From Ferruginibacter sp. (lineage in GTDB: Bacteria; Bacteroidota; Bacteroidia; Chitinophagales; Chitinophagaceae), in the NCBI GenBank assembly GCA_025362235.1, contig JANYGZ010000068.1, positions 1-61,847 on the forward strand: a DNA stretch of 61,847 nucleotides. Reading direction: 5' to 3'. The position numbers and the translations under genes are program-made. Under the pieces are notes generated by a model that saw only the letters and a list, made by a program, of their open reading frames with translations, was not told where the DNA came from and made no database searches. Positions 1 through 8,382 of the stretch are shown here, one piece after another (the stretch's first letter is position 1; the number at the start of each line of letters is the position of its first letter).

Positions 1-455
1 AAATGTAGTATGAATTAGAAAATTATTCTGAACGGGCTAGTAATAAAACTGCACCACTGAAATTATCAACTCCTGGAAACCAGGATTACATTTCAACCAG
101 AATGACGCCCGGGATTTTGAATCACCAATGCTTAGAACGGCCTTACAAAGAGTCTTAATAAATGTACGCTGTATTCTCGTTAGCTGGAGAAATTAATTCT
201 GGTTCTTTTTCGGAATGTGTGGAATGACCGCTAGCGTAAATATATGATATAAGAATCTATACTGCCATTGCAAATTTTTTTTATTGTTTTGTTTAACAAG
301 TCTTGTTCCTTCCAAAACAAGCTTTAAAAATTTCTTATACTTTGATAATTGAAGGATTTGCTAGGCTTGCTTTTTTATTTTTAACATTCAATAAAATAAA
401 GGTTGTTAAAAGATATAGTGAACCTTAAAGTAGAATTTTTAATTTTCATAAATAC
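1..455. other. Intergenic stretch with no recognised gene
   Basis: I see no convincing reading frame, tRNA or strong terminator in this first stretch. The only small structure is a palindrome with 6-bp arms and a one-base spacer at 295-307, within a T-rich segment. It lies downstream of the minus-strand outer-membrane gene that ends at 456, so part of it is probably that gene's 3' flank. The upstream neighbour is outside the window. Confidence 0.5.
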
Positions 456-1600
456 TTACTTCAGCCAGCTGCTTCCAAAAACAATATAATAGGCCCAGGC
501 TCCCGGGCCATGGGCAACGTCAATGCCTACCCGCAATTTAAATTCTCTTGCAATAAGGTACCTGAAGCCTGCGCCATAACTAAAAATCCATGCAGAATTT
601 TTAAACTCACTCCATTCATCAAATGCTTTGCCCGTGCCACCAAAAGCTACAGCGCTCCATCTTTCTACCACATCCCATCTTGTTTCCATTTCTGCAAGTA
701 TGTCTGCATTACCCTGGTATTTTAATATCAGAATTCCCCGCATATCAATATAGGGGGGCATGTAAAACGGAGCATCACCTAAAGACTGCTGTCCATCGAA
801 ACGCAGGCCCAGCACAAATTTTTTGGAAAGGCTTTTATAACCATACGCATAATAATTTATGCGCCAGAAATCATAGTCGCTTCCGGTAAGGTTACCCGAA
901 TAGATGCCATTAACATGCACCTTCATTCCATTATCCGGTGTAAATATATTGTCACGGGTATCCAGTTCAACAACAGCACCCAGCTGGCTTACGAGGCTGC
1001 TGATATCTTTTTGTTTTACAAAAGGGGGAGCGTACCGTTATATTCCAGATCAGATTTGAGGAACATGTATTTAAATCCGCCATACCAATGTGAAATCCCT
1101 ATTCTTTTGATTGCCTGTAATACTATTGGAATTGATTTGAAATTAAACGGGAATTTTTTTTCGCCAACCGACGGAAGTGTACGGTAAAAATCCATGTTTA
1201 AATTTGTATAAGCTGCGCCGATAGAATATTTTATCCCGCTTTTAACAAGCGTGCCCCTGCGAAAAGCTCCCAGCATCCACGTTTTATTGGCGGTATAGGC
1301 TGCAAGACCGCCGGTTATATCCGGTGCAACAGGCGTTAGTACTTCTTTTCCATTTATAGAATCAATATAGGGTGGCCTTTTCTTAATAAAAATAGGCGCA
1401 ATAGCTCCGCCAAATCCACCCAATGCCGGCTCTGTAATAATATACGGAATAGGAATAAACCCATTTGCATTAATAATGAAATCACTTAAATCAAAAGTTC
1501 CATCCAGGGAATCTTTTAAAGAAACCTTTTTTTTGGGTTGTTGTGCCTGCACTAATTCGGGTAATAATACAATGCAGCAAAAAAAATAAATTGTCTTCAT
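456..1600 (-). pseudogene. BamA/TamA-like outer-membrane beta-barrel protein, frameshifted
   Basis: Two minus-strand frames together encode one protein of about 381 residues. The 5' part (1600 to 1016) has a signal peptide ending near VQAQ and a PIPYIITEPALGGFGG segment typical of Bacteroidota D15/surface-antigen-like barrels. The 3' part (to 456) has alternating beta strands and ends in a hydrophobic strand closing with SSWLK, as outer-membrane barrels do. Reading through 1024-1028, a run of five G on the plus strand, one extra base would fuse the frames and give a continuous sequence through PPFVKQKDISSLVSQLGAVV to the downstream methionine at 926. So there is a one-base deletion in a homopolymer. 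It may be a real inactivating mutation or a sequencing error. The family call rests on general resemblance; the frameshift is read directly. Confidence 0.7.
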
Positions 1601-1766
1601 TATGTACTGGTTAGGTAACCACCTTTTTTGTATTAAGTTAAGTTATATTTTATTCAGCAAACAATTATATAAATATAAAATTTTGGAGAATGCGCCATTA
1701 CAACTACTTTTAAATTACTATACAATCATTGGCGGTATTACTTTACAATAATCAAAAAAAATAATC

Positions 1767-2588
1767 ATGTCAGATTTGAAAAGCTATTCATTAAAAGATA
1801 AAGTAATTGTAGTAACAGGCGGCACGGGTATTTTGGGCGGCGCTTTTATTACAGGTATTGCAGCTGCCGGTGCAACTGTAGGAATATTAGGGCGAAATGA
1901 AACCGTAGCCAATGAAAGAGTTGCAGCCGTTGAAGCTTCGGGCGGTAAAGCCATTGCATTGGTGGCAAATGTGCTGGAAGAAAATGAATTGATTGTAGCG
2001 AAGAAAAAAATACTGGCCCGTTTTGGAAAAATAGATGGCCTGGTAAATGCCGCTGGTGGAAATATGCCGGAAGGTGTGGTACAGCCCGAGGATAATATTT
2101 TTAAAATGAATATTGGCGGTTTAAAAACAGTAATGGATTTAAACCTTTGGGGAACTGTTTTACCTACACAGGTTTTTGGAGATGAGTTGGCAAAAAATGA
2201 TTCAGCCAGTATTGTAAATATTTCCAGCATGAACTCCAAAAGGGCGGTTACAAAAGTATTGGGTTATAATATGGGCAAGGCTGCTGTTGATTGTTATACA
2301 CAATGGTTTGCAGTTGAACTGGCCAACCGCTATGGCGATAAAATAAGGATGAATGCCTTAACGCCGGGATTTTTTTTAACGGCACAAAACAAAAAATTGC
2401 TCACCAACGACGATGGTAGTTTTACACCAAGGGGCCACGCAGTTATCAATAATACACCCTTCAAACGTTTTGGAAAAGCAGAAGAATTAATAGGTGCGCT
2501 GGTATTTCTTTTAAGCGATGCATCAAAGTTTGTAACGGGGTCTCAGCTGGTGGTTGATGGTGGCTTTTCTGTATTCAGTGGTGTATAA
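1767..2588 (+). CDS. SDR-family oxidoreductase, probable D-mannonate oxidoreductase (fructuronate reductase type)
   Basis: This 273-residue short-chain dehydrogenase has the Rossmann nucleotide-binding motif TGGTGILG at residues 17-24, the NAAG motif at 94-97, a catalytic serine in NISS (151-154) and the YxxxK pair Tyr167/Lys171. The C-terminal VTGSQLVVDGG motif is also typical of the family. The following genes encode KDG kinase, KDPG aldolase and a hexuronate transporter. The likely reaction is therefore NAD(P)H-linked interconversion of fructuronate and mannonate in the cytoplasm, a role Bacteroidota often fill with an SDR instead of UxuB. A 2-keto-3-deoxygluconate dehydrogenase (KduD-like) is the main alternative. 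A 375-bp gap separates it from the kinase, so it may be transcribed separately. Confidence 0.82.
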   Translation: MSDLKSYSLKDKVIVVTGGTGILGGAFITGIAAAGATVGILGRNETVANERVAAVEASGGKAIALVANVLEENELIVAKKKILARFGKIDGLVNAAGGNMPEGVVQPEDNIFKMNIGGLKTVMDLNLWGTVLPTQVFGDELAKNDSASIVNISSMNSKRAVTKVLGYNMGKAAVDCYTQWFAVELANRYGDKIRMNALTPGFFLTAQNKKLLTNDDGSFTPRGHAVINNTPFKRFGKAEELIGALVFLLSDASKFVTGSQLVVDGGFSVFSGV

Positions 2589-2644
2589 ATAGTTCATTCA
2601 TTAATTAAAAATTTATCAGGGTAATAAAGATTAACAGCATACTC

Positions 2645-2663
2645 TTTACGGCCTCATAAAAAA
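2645..2663 (+). repeat. 19-bp direct repeat, copy 1
   Basis: The sequence TTTACGGCCTCATAAAAAA occurs here, 57 bases after the SDR stop codon, and again identically at 4648-4666, 11 bases after the KDPG aldolase stop. Both copies are on the same strand and intergenic. I saw no third copy by eye. Its function is unknown. Confidence 0.6.
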
Positions 2664-2826
2664 AGCGTTAAGAAAATTTGAATGATTGTCGTTAAGAAAT
2701 GAAATTAATGTTACAAATGTTTGGCTTTGCCGTTGGCTCGTAAGTCGCACAAAAGCTCTATTGCATTTTGTTGTTGAGCTAATTTCATTTTAGACAAGCA
2801 TTTAAATTTTTAGCTTTTTTTATGAA

Positions 2827-2872
2827 GCCTTGATTTTTTTTGTTTCTTTTTTGCATCAAGGCAAAAAAGAAA
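2827..2872. repeat. Compound inverted repeat with two mutually exclusive hairpins
   Basis: GCCTTGAT at 2827-2834 is complementary to ATCAAGGC at 2855-2862. A second perfect 12-bp stem pairs 2843-2854 (TTTCTTTTTTGC) with 2861-2872 (GCAAAAAAGAAA), leaving ATCAAG as a six-base loop. The two stems share bases, so only one can form at a time. From memory, very similar sequences recur between genes in many Bacteroidota genomes, so this is probably a dispersed repeat, not a kinase-specific switch. That recollection could not be checked here. Confidence 0.65.
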
Positions 2873-2963
2873 ATAGGGACTAACTTTAATGGTTATAACT
2901 TTTCGGATAAAATTTATTATTTAAAAATTAATTTACAATCAGCTAAAAATATTTCAAGTGGCA

Positions 2964-3962
2964 ATGAAAAAAGTTTTTTGTTTTGGGGAAATTTTATTGA
3001 GAATGAGCCTGCAATTAAACCAGGATTGGCTTAATAAAAATACCTTGCAGGTTTATACCGGAGGTGCAGAATTAAATGTAGCACATGCATTGGCAAACTG
3101 GGGCATTGCGGTAAAATATGGAACCGCTATGCCGGATAATTATTTGAGCCAGGAAATACTTTCTTCTTTGCAGCAAAAAAACATTGATGTATCAGCTGTT
3201 CATTTCAGTGGCAGCAGAATAGGGACTTATTATTTACCACAAGGTGCAGACCTTAAAAATGCAGGTGTAATTTACGACAGGGCATCTTCTTCTTTTGCTG
3301 AATTAAAACCCGGGATGATTGATTGGGATAAAGTGTTACAGGATTGCGATTGGTTTCATTTTAGCGCCATCAGCCCTGCTGTATCCCAATCTGCGGCTGA
3401 TGTTTGCCTGGAAGCAGTAAAAGCATGTGTGGCAAAAAATATAAAAATATCCATCGATCTTAATTATAGGCAAAAGTTGTGGCAGTATGGAAAAAAACCG
3501 GTGAGTATAATGCCAGAGCTGGTACAATATTGCTCTATCATTATGGGAAATATGTGGTCAGCAGAAAGTTTGTTAGGCATATCATCTTTGATTAAAGAAA
3601 GTAAAAATAAAACAACGGAAGAATTAATGGCGGCTGCAAAAGAAAGCATTCGGCAATTAAAAAAGCAATTTAAAAAAGCAACCACTATCGCTTATACTTT
3701 TAGAATGGAAAATGCGTATCGGGCCTTATTGCAAAATGAAGATGATGTTTTTATTTCAAAACAGTACCAGTTGCAACAGAGTATTGATAAAGCGGGCAGC
3801 GGCGATTGCTTTATGGGTGGATTGATTTATGGATTATCAAATCAACATCCTTTACAAAATATTATTGATTTTTCTGCGGCGGCGGCTGTTGGAAAATTGC
3901 AGGAAATTGGAGATGCTACTAAACAATCAATTGCCGATGTACTAAAAAGGGTGAACAATTAA
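2964..3962 (+). CDS. kdgK: PfkB-family sugar kinase, probable 2-dehydro-3-deoxygluconokinase
   Basis: The enzyme phosphorylates 2-keto-3-deoxygluconate to KDPG with ATP in the cytoplasm. The protein is about 332 residues. It begins MKKVFCFGEILLRMS, a typical KDG kinase start, carries the first PfkB signature around TGGAELNVAHALANWG, and has the second signature with anion hole and catalytic Asp in GSGD at about residues 278-281. I chose the ATG at 2964; a GTG six bases upstream is also in frame but would give an unusual start. The KDPG aldolase begins 9 bases after the stop, so the two steps are co-transcribed. Other PfkB sugar kinases look similar, but the aldolase and transporter context supports the KDG assignment. 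Confidence 0.88.
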   Translation: MKKVFCFGEILLRMSLQLNQDWLNKNTLQVYTGGAELNVAHALANWGIAVKYGTAMPDNYLSQEILSSLQQKNIDVSAVHFSGSRIGTYYLPQGADLKNAGVIYDRASSSFAELKPGMIDWDKVLQDCDWFHFSAISPAVSQSAADVCLEAVKACVAKNIKISIDLNYRQKLWQYGKKPVSIMPELVQYCSIIMGNMWSAESLLGISSLIKESKNKTTEELMAAAKESIRQLKKQFKKATTIAYTFRMENAYRALLQNEDDVFISKQYQLQQSIDKAGSGDCFMGGLIYGLSNQHPLQNIIDFSAAAAVGKLQEIGDATKQSIADVLKRVNN

Positions 3963-3971
3963 ATTACTACA

Positions 3972-4637
3972 ATGGAAAATGATAAAATCATCAAAAAACA
4001 AATAAAGGAACAGGGTATACTGCCATTGTTTTATCATGATAGTATAGAGGTTTGTATAGCAGTAACCAATGCGCTGTACCAGGCAGGTATCCGAAGCATT
4101 GAGTTTACCAACAGGGGAGCGAATGCTTTTGAAAATTTTAAACTACTGGTTCAGCAAAGGGATAAGCAATGGCAGGGGTTATTGCTGGCCGTGGGTACTA
4201 TCAAATCTGTTGAGGAAGCCAATAATTTTTTTAAAGCAGGTGCAGATTTTTTAATAAGCCCTGTATTTGATATGGAGATTTTTGCTGCAGCAAAGCAATG
4301 TAAAGTATTATGGATACCGGGTTGTACCACACCTACTGAAATTTATGCAGCAGAAAAAGCCGGCTCCACGATGATAAAATTATTTCCGGGCAATTTGCTG
4401 ATGCCATCATTTGTTGAAGCCATTAAACCATTATTTCCTCAGATTGATTTTTTGGTAACAGGTGGTGTGGATGTTACAGAAGATAATTTAAAAGCATGGT
4501 TTAAAAGCGGTGTAGTTGCTGTAGGCATGGGAAGTAAATTAATTACCAATGAAGTATTGAAAAATGAATTGTATAGCGATTTGAAAACAACTACCGAACA
4601 GGTATTATCTATCGTTAAGAAAACAAAAGTAGGTTAA
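3972..4637 (+). CDS. eda: Bifunctional KDPG/KHG aldolase
   Basis: This 221-residue class I aldolase cleaves 2-keto-3-deoxy-6-phosphogluconate to pyruvate and glyceraldehyde 3-phosphate, the last step of hexuronate and Entner-Doudoroff catabolism. The Schiff-base lysine is Lys136 in the IKLFPGN motif, matching Lys133 of E. coli Eda, and Glu44 in SIEFT matches the catalytic Glu45. The IPGCTTPTE segment ahead of the lysine is strongly conserved in the family. It follows the KDG kinase by 9 bases and precedes the hexuronate-type transporter by 42, so the three genes read as an operon. The length is normal for the family. Confidence 0.93.
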   Translation: MENDKIIKKQIKEQGILPLFYHDSIEVCIAVTNALYQAGIRSIEFTNRGANAFENFKLLVQQRDKQWQGLLLAVGTIKSVEEANNFFKAGADFLISPVFDMEIFAAAKQCKVLWIPGCTTPTEIYAAEKAGSTMIKLFPGNLLMPSFVEAIKPLFPQIDFLVTGGVDVTEDNLKAWFKSGVVAVGMGSKLITNEVLKNELYSDLKTTTEQVLSIVKKTKVG

Positions 4638-4647
4638 CCACCTGCTT

Positions 4648-4666
4648 TTTACGGCCTCATAAAAAA
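4648..4666 (+). repeat. 19-bp direct repeat, copy 2
   Basis: This is an exact second copy of the motif at 2645-2663, lying between the aldolase stop and the transporter start. The two copies flank the kinase-aldolase pair. They could be traces of an insertion, a processing or regulatory site, or a low-copy repeat. Confidence 0.6.
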
Positions 4667-4679
4667 TAAAAATTATTGC

Positions 4680-6038
4680 ATGCAACAAGCCATTGGAAAA
4701 TATAGGTGGACCATCTGCACGCTTTTATTTTTTGCCACTACCATCAATTACCTCGACAGGCAGGTATTAAGTTTACTAAAACCAACACTGGAAGAAAAGT
4801 TTGGCTGGAGCAACAGTGATTATGCAAATATTGCTGCGGTGTTTCAATTTGTGTATGCCATTTCCTTATTATTTGCCGGCCGTATTATTGATAAACTGGG
4901 CACAAAAAAAGGCTACACTTTGGCTATTATTATCTGGTCGCTGGGGGCCGCCATTCACGCTTTGGCAATACCTATTGGCCAGAGCATTGCAACCGTATTG
5001 GGATGGGTGGGCCTTGTAAGTGTGCCGGTATCCATTGCCGGTTTTATGTTTTCGAGGGCCGTACTTGGTATTGGGGAATCGGGAAATTTTCCAGCTGCGA
5101 TAAAAGCAACTGCAGATTATTTCCCCAAAAAAGAACGTTCGTTTGCAACCGGAATTTTTAATTCAGGCGCCAATGTAGGTGCCATCCTTGCACCGCTTAC
5201 TGTACCATGGATCGCAAAAAACTGGGGCTGGGAAGCAGCATTTTTAATCATTGGCAGCATTGGTTTTTTATGGCTCTTTTTTTGGTGGGCATTTTACGAT
5301 ACACCTGGTAAACAAAAAAGGCTTTCATCTGAAGAATTATCTTACATCAACAGCGATGTTCATGCCCTGCCGGAAACAACCCTACCACCGGAAAAAATAA
5401 GCTGGTATAAATTATTGAGGTATAAACAAACATGGGCATTTACTTTTGGAAAGTTTATGACGGATGGTGTATGGTGGTTCTATTTATTCTGGTTGCCTGC
5501 TTACCTGAAAGACCAGCATGGCATCAGCAGCACAGGCATGATGTTGCCATTGGCAGTATTATACAGTATGACGATGATTGGAAGTATCAGTGGTGGCTGG
5601 TTCCCGGTGTATTTTATTCGTAGGGGCTACCCTGTTTATACGGCCCGCATTAAAGCGATGCTGGTAATTGCCTTTATACCATTGCTGGTATTACTGGCGC
5701 AACCCCTTGGCCATATCAGTTTTTGGATACCCATTGTGCTGATAGGTTTTGGCGCTTCGGCACACTCTGCATGGTCGGCAAATATTTTTACCACCGTAAG
5801 TGATATGTTTCCCAAAAAAGCAGTTGGCTCCATAGTTGGTATTGGCGGCATGGCAGGAGGCATTGGCGGGGTATTAATTACAAAACTGGGCGGCACCTTA
5901 TTTGATTATTACAAAGCAAAGGGGCATATTGAAACAGGCTATACCATTATGTTTGCCATTTGTGCTTTAGCTTATTTAATAGCATGGCTGGTGATGAAAT
6001 TGCTGGTACCAAAATACAAAGCCATTACCGATTTATAA
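4680..6038 (+). CDS. MFS transporter, hexuronate (ExuT-like) type
   Basis: The 452-residue protein has the profile of a 12-helix major facilitator transporter of the anion:cation symporter family. The first helix carries TINYLDRQVLSLLKP, a hallmark of ExuT/GudP-type sugar-acid carriers, and the loop after helix 2 has the GRIIDKLGTKKGY version of the MFS A-motif. RAVLGIGESGNFPAAIKA, with its conserved glycine-rich helix, is also typical of this group. The adjacent KDG kinase and KDPG aldolase indicate glucuronate or galacturonate as the likely substrate, imported with protons across the inner membrane. The exact substrate is inferred from context. Confidence 0.87.
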   Translation: MQQAIGKYRWTICTLLFFATTINYLDRQVLSLLKPTLEEKFGWSNSDYANIAAVFQFVYAISLLFAGRIIDKLGTKKGYTLAIIIWSLGAAIHALAIPIGQSIATVLGWVGLVSVPVSIAGFMFSRAVLGIGESGNFPAAIKATADYFPKKERSFATGIFNSGANVGAILAPLTVPWIAKNWGWEAAFLIIGSIGFLWLFFWWAFYDTPGKQKRLSSEELSYINSDVHALPETTLPPEKISWYKLLRYKQTWAFTFGKFMTDGVWWFYLFWLPAYLKDQHGISSTGMMLPLAVLYSMTMIGSISGGWFPVYFIRRGYPVYTARIKAMLVIAFIPLLVLLAQPLGHISFWIPIVLIGFGASAHSAWSANIFTTVSDMFPKKAVGSIVGIGGMAGGIGGVLITKLGGTLFDYYKAKGHIETGYTIMFAICALAYLIAWLVMKLLVPKYKAITDL

Positions 6039-6262
6039 TGCAAAACTATACTAACTAATAGCAAAAGACGATAGTGGTTCATCAGGTTTGGAAGGCTGGT
6101 TGGAGATAATTATTTAGTACCCAATATTTATTCACAGCAGTCATTACAATTTGCGGTATTGTTAAGCATTGGTTAACTTGTAATACCATTTTTGAACTGG
6201 CAATACATTTGTAACTTGTATTTAAAATATATTTACATCACCGCATCTAAAATTAAATAACA

Positions 6263-6649
6263 ATGAAAAAAATTATTCTTATTGCAACCATCATGATTGG
6301 GTGCATTAGTTTTTCTACAGCTCAGCAGCCAACAACAAAACCGGTAAAACCCGCAAAAGCAAAATCAGCAACCACAAGTACTGCTGCGGCAAAGCCCACA
6401 ACTGCTACAACTGCAAAACCGGCAACAGCAACAACTGTTGCAAAGCCGGCAACTACCGCAACTACAAAACCGGCAACACCAACTACAAAACCTTCATCAA
6501 CAGCAACTGCCAAGTCTGTATCGTCTGATGGAACGGTATTAAAAAAAGACGGCACTCCAGACAAAAGGTATAAAACAACTGAGCCAAAAGAGCATTTAAA
6601 AAAAGATGGCACACCAGATAAACGATATAGCGAAAATAAACCGAAGTAA
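6263..6649 (+). CDS. Small secreted Ala/Thr/Pro/Lys-rich repeat protein
   Basis: This 128-residue protein is not one I can assign a function. It starts with a clear Sec signal peptide ending near STAQ. Residues 25-85 are a low-complexity tract built from Ala, Thr, Lys and Pro, with a recurring TTAKPAT-type unit, predicted disordered and basic. The C-terminus has two copies of a KKDGTPDKRY unit at about residues 94-103 and 113-122, separated by a short linker. Similar KDGTPDKRY tails occur, as I recall, in small secreted proteins of Chitinophagaceae. A strong terminator follows directly, so it is probably monocistronic. The net positive charge suggests contact with an anionic surface, which is only inference. 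Confidence 0.75.
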   Translation: MKKIILIATIMIGCISFSTAQQPTTKPVKPAKAKSATTSTAAAKPTTATTAKPATATTVAKPATTATTKPATPTTKPSSTATAKSVSSDGTVLKKDGTPDKRYKTTEPKEHLKKDGTPDKRYSENKPK

Positions 6650-6668
6650 AATAATTTAATAAAAACTC

Positions 6669-6709
6669 AAGCCTGAAAATTAATACTGTATTAATTTTCA
6701 GGCTTTTTT
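6669..6709 (+). terminator. Rho-independent terminator after the repeat-protein gene
   Basis: A perfect 14-bp stem pairs 6671-6684 with 6690-6703 around a five-base loop, extended by A-T pairs at its base and followed by a run of six T. It begins 21 bases after the stop codon at 6649. The A-rich left flank could let it work for minus-strand transcripts too. Confidence 0.9.
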
Positions 6710-6874
6710 ATATATAGAAAAATTGGTCAGGGAAGGGGCATTGTAGAAAAGCCAATACGAATTGTATGGCAGATCATAAAAAGCAATAAATTACATCTTT
6801 GAAAAAAGTTGCTATCAAAAACCTGTTGGTAAAATAAATAAAAGGCTAATCAAACAAACAGGTCAGTGTTTAAT

Positions 6875-8221
6875 ATGAAAAGAAAAACCTTTTATAAAAA
6901 AAATCTCCTAATTAGCTCCCTGCTGTTTTTTTCTGTTACAATTTATGCGCAGCAAAAAATAAATGCCGATTCAATACGGAATAAAATGCACTGGTTTGCT
7001 GATGCCAAACTGGGCATATTTATCCACTGGGGAATTTATGCAGTAAAAGGCATTGATGAAAGCTGGAGCTTTTATAATAAAAAAATTAGTTATGCAGGTT
7101 ATATTGAACAGTTGAAAGGGTTTACTGCTTCAAAATATAATCCACAGGCATGGGCCGCATTGATAAAAGAAACAGGTGCAAGGTATGCCGTCATCACCAC
7201 CAAACATCACGATGGTGTTGCTTTATGGCCTACCAAACAAAATCATTTTAATGTAAAAGATAATACCCCTGCAAAACGGGATGTACTGCAACCATTTTAT
7301 GATGCATTGAATAAACAGGGCATCAAGCGTGGCGCTTATTTTTCTTTGATTGACTGGAGTTATACTGATTACCCCGGATTTATAAAGGACAGCACCCGCT
7401 ATAAAATTGCAGATGAACCAGAACGCTGGAAACATTTTCAACATTTTCTTCAAGCGCAGATAGATGAAATAAATATTGCTTACAAGCCCGACCTGTGGTG
7501 GTTTGATGGCGATTGGGAACATACTCCCGTCGAATGGGAGGCAGAGAAATTGAGGTTACAAATACTCAGTAAAAATCCTGCCGCCATCATCAACGGAAGA
7601 TTACAGGGTTATGGCGATTATGAAACCCCGGAACAGAACTTCCCGGTGAGCAGGCCAAAATTTAACTGGTGGGAACTATGCATGACTACCAATAATAACT
7701 GGGGTTATCACCCTGATGATACAGCCTATAAAACACCATTTGAAGTAATCACTATTTTTGTAGATGCTGTAAGTAATGGCGGTAATTTATTATTGGATAT
7801 TGGCCCCAAAGAAGATGGAACAATACCTGCGAAACAGGTAAATGTTTTAAAAGAGCTGGGCAAATGGAATAAAAAAAATGGCGAAGCTATATTTGGAACT
7901 ATCCCCGGTTTGCCACAGGGGCATTTTTACGGGCCCACCACCTTATCAAAAGATTCTACTACTCTTTATCTTTTTTTGCCTGCGCAAACTGCGGGTAACA
8001 TTATGCTAAAAGGACTTGTGAATGAAATTAAGGATATTGTTGTTGTAGGCACTGCGCAACATTTACGCCCCAAAGTAGTGGGTAAAATATCATGGAGCCC
8101 TGTGCCGGGTTTGGTGTTTATAAATGTTCCGGAAAAGATAAGGGATAAGTATATGACTGTATTAAAACTAACATTGAACGGCGCTGTGAAATTATATAGG
8201 GGCCAGGGTGGTTTAAATTAA
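6875..8221 (+). CDS. Alpha-L-fucosidase, GH29
   Basis: The 448-residue exported enzyme should release terminal alpha-L-fucose from glycans by a retaining mechanism. After a Sec signal peptide ending near IYAQ it shows the GH29 hallmarks: LGIFIHWGIYAV near residue 50, the TTKHHDGVALW segment near 110-118, and WWFDGDW, where Asp211 is the expected nucleophile. A C-terminal beta domain follows the barrel. I chose the ATG at 6875; a GTG at 6866 in the same frame would lengthen the signal peptide by three residues. It sits alone between a terminator and the DUF1549 gene, so co-regulation with the glycan uptake locus further right is not shown. Confidence 0.92.
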   Translation: MKRKTFYKKNLLISSLLFFSVTIYAQQKINADSIRNKMHWFADAKLGIFIHWGIYAVKGIDESWSFYNKKISYAGYIEQLKGFTASKYNPQAWAALIKETGARYAVITTKHHDGVALWPTKQNHFNVKDNTPAKRDVLQPFYDALNKQGIKRGAYFSLIDWSYTDYPGFIKDSTRYKIADEPERWKHFQHFLQAQIDEINIAYKPDLWWFDGDWEHTPVEWEAEKLRLQILSKNPAAIINGRLQGYGDYETPEQNFPVSRPKFNWWELCMTTNNNWGYHPDDTAYKTPFEVITIFVDAVSNGGNLLLDIGPKEDGTIPAKQVNVLKELGKWNKKNGEAIFGTIPGLPQGHFYGPTTLSKDSTTLYLFLPAQTAGNIMLKGLVNEIKDIVVVGTAQHLRPKVVGKISWSPVPGLVFINVPEKIRDKYMTVLKLTLNGAVKLYRGQGGLN

Positions 8222-8382
8222 ATAAAGATAATTTAATCGTCAGTGGTGAATGGTTAATAGTGAATTATTTACTATCCAACGTTTATAATTTACGATTAAC
8301 TTAACACAGGTATAATAATTTCAGTAATTTTAATAATATAGTTTATCAAACTCAACGCTGCCAAAAGATTGCTGGCTTTTTT

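Larger units (their letters stand above)
2589..2963. other. Intergenic region with two repeat elements
   Basis: No gene is supported between the SDR and the KDG kinase; a short open frame beginning at 2840 overlaps the kinase in another frame and has no protein-like features. The stretch carries a 19-base motif at 2645-2663, found again at 4648-4666, and a compound inverted repeat at 2827-2872. Transcription of the kinase operon probably starts in this region, but I cannot place a clear promoter match. Confidence 0.5.

Noticed and set aside
2840..3034. 64-residue plus-strand frame before and over the KDG kinase start
   Set aside because: It overlaps the kinase in another frame and covers the compound inverted repeat; no protein features.
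6322..6612. Open frame of 96 residues on the minus strand opposite the repeat-protein gene
   Set aside because: It is a Val/Ala/Gly-rich mirror of the low-complexity repeat tract and has no start signal or family features.
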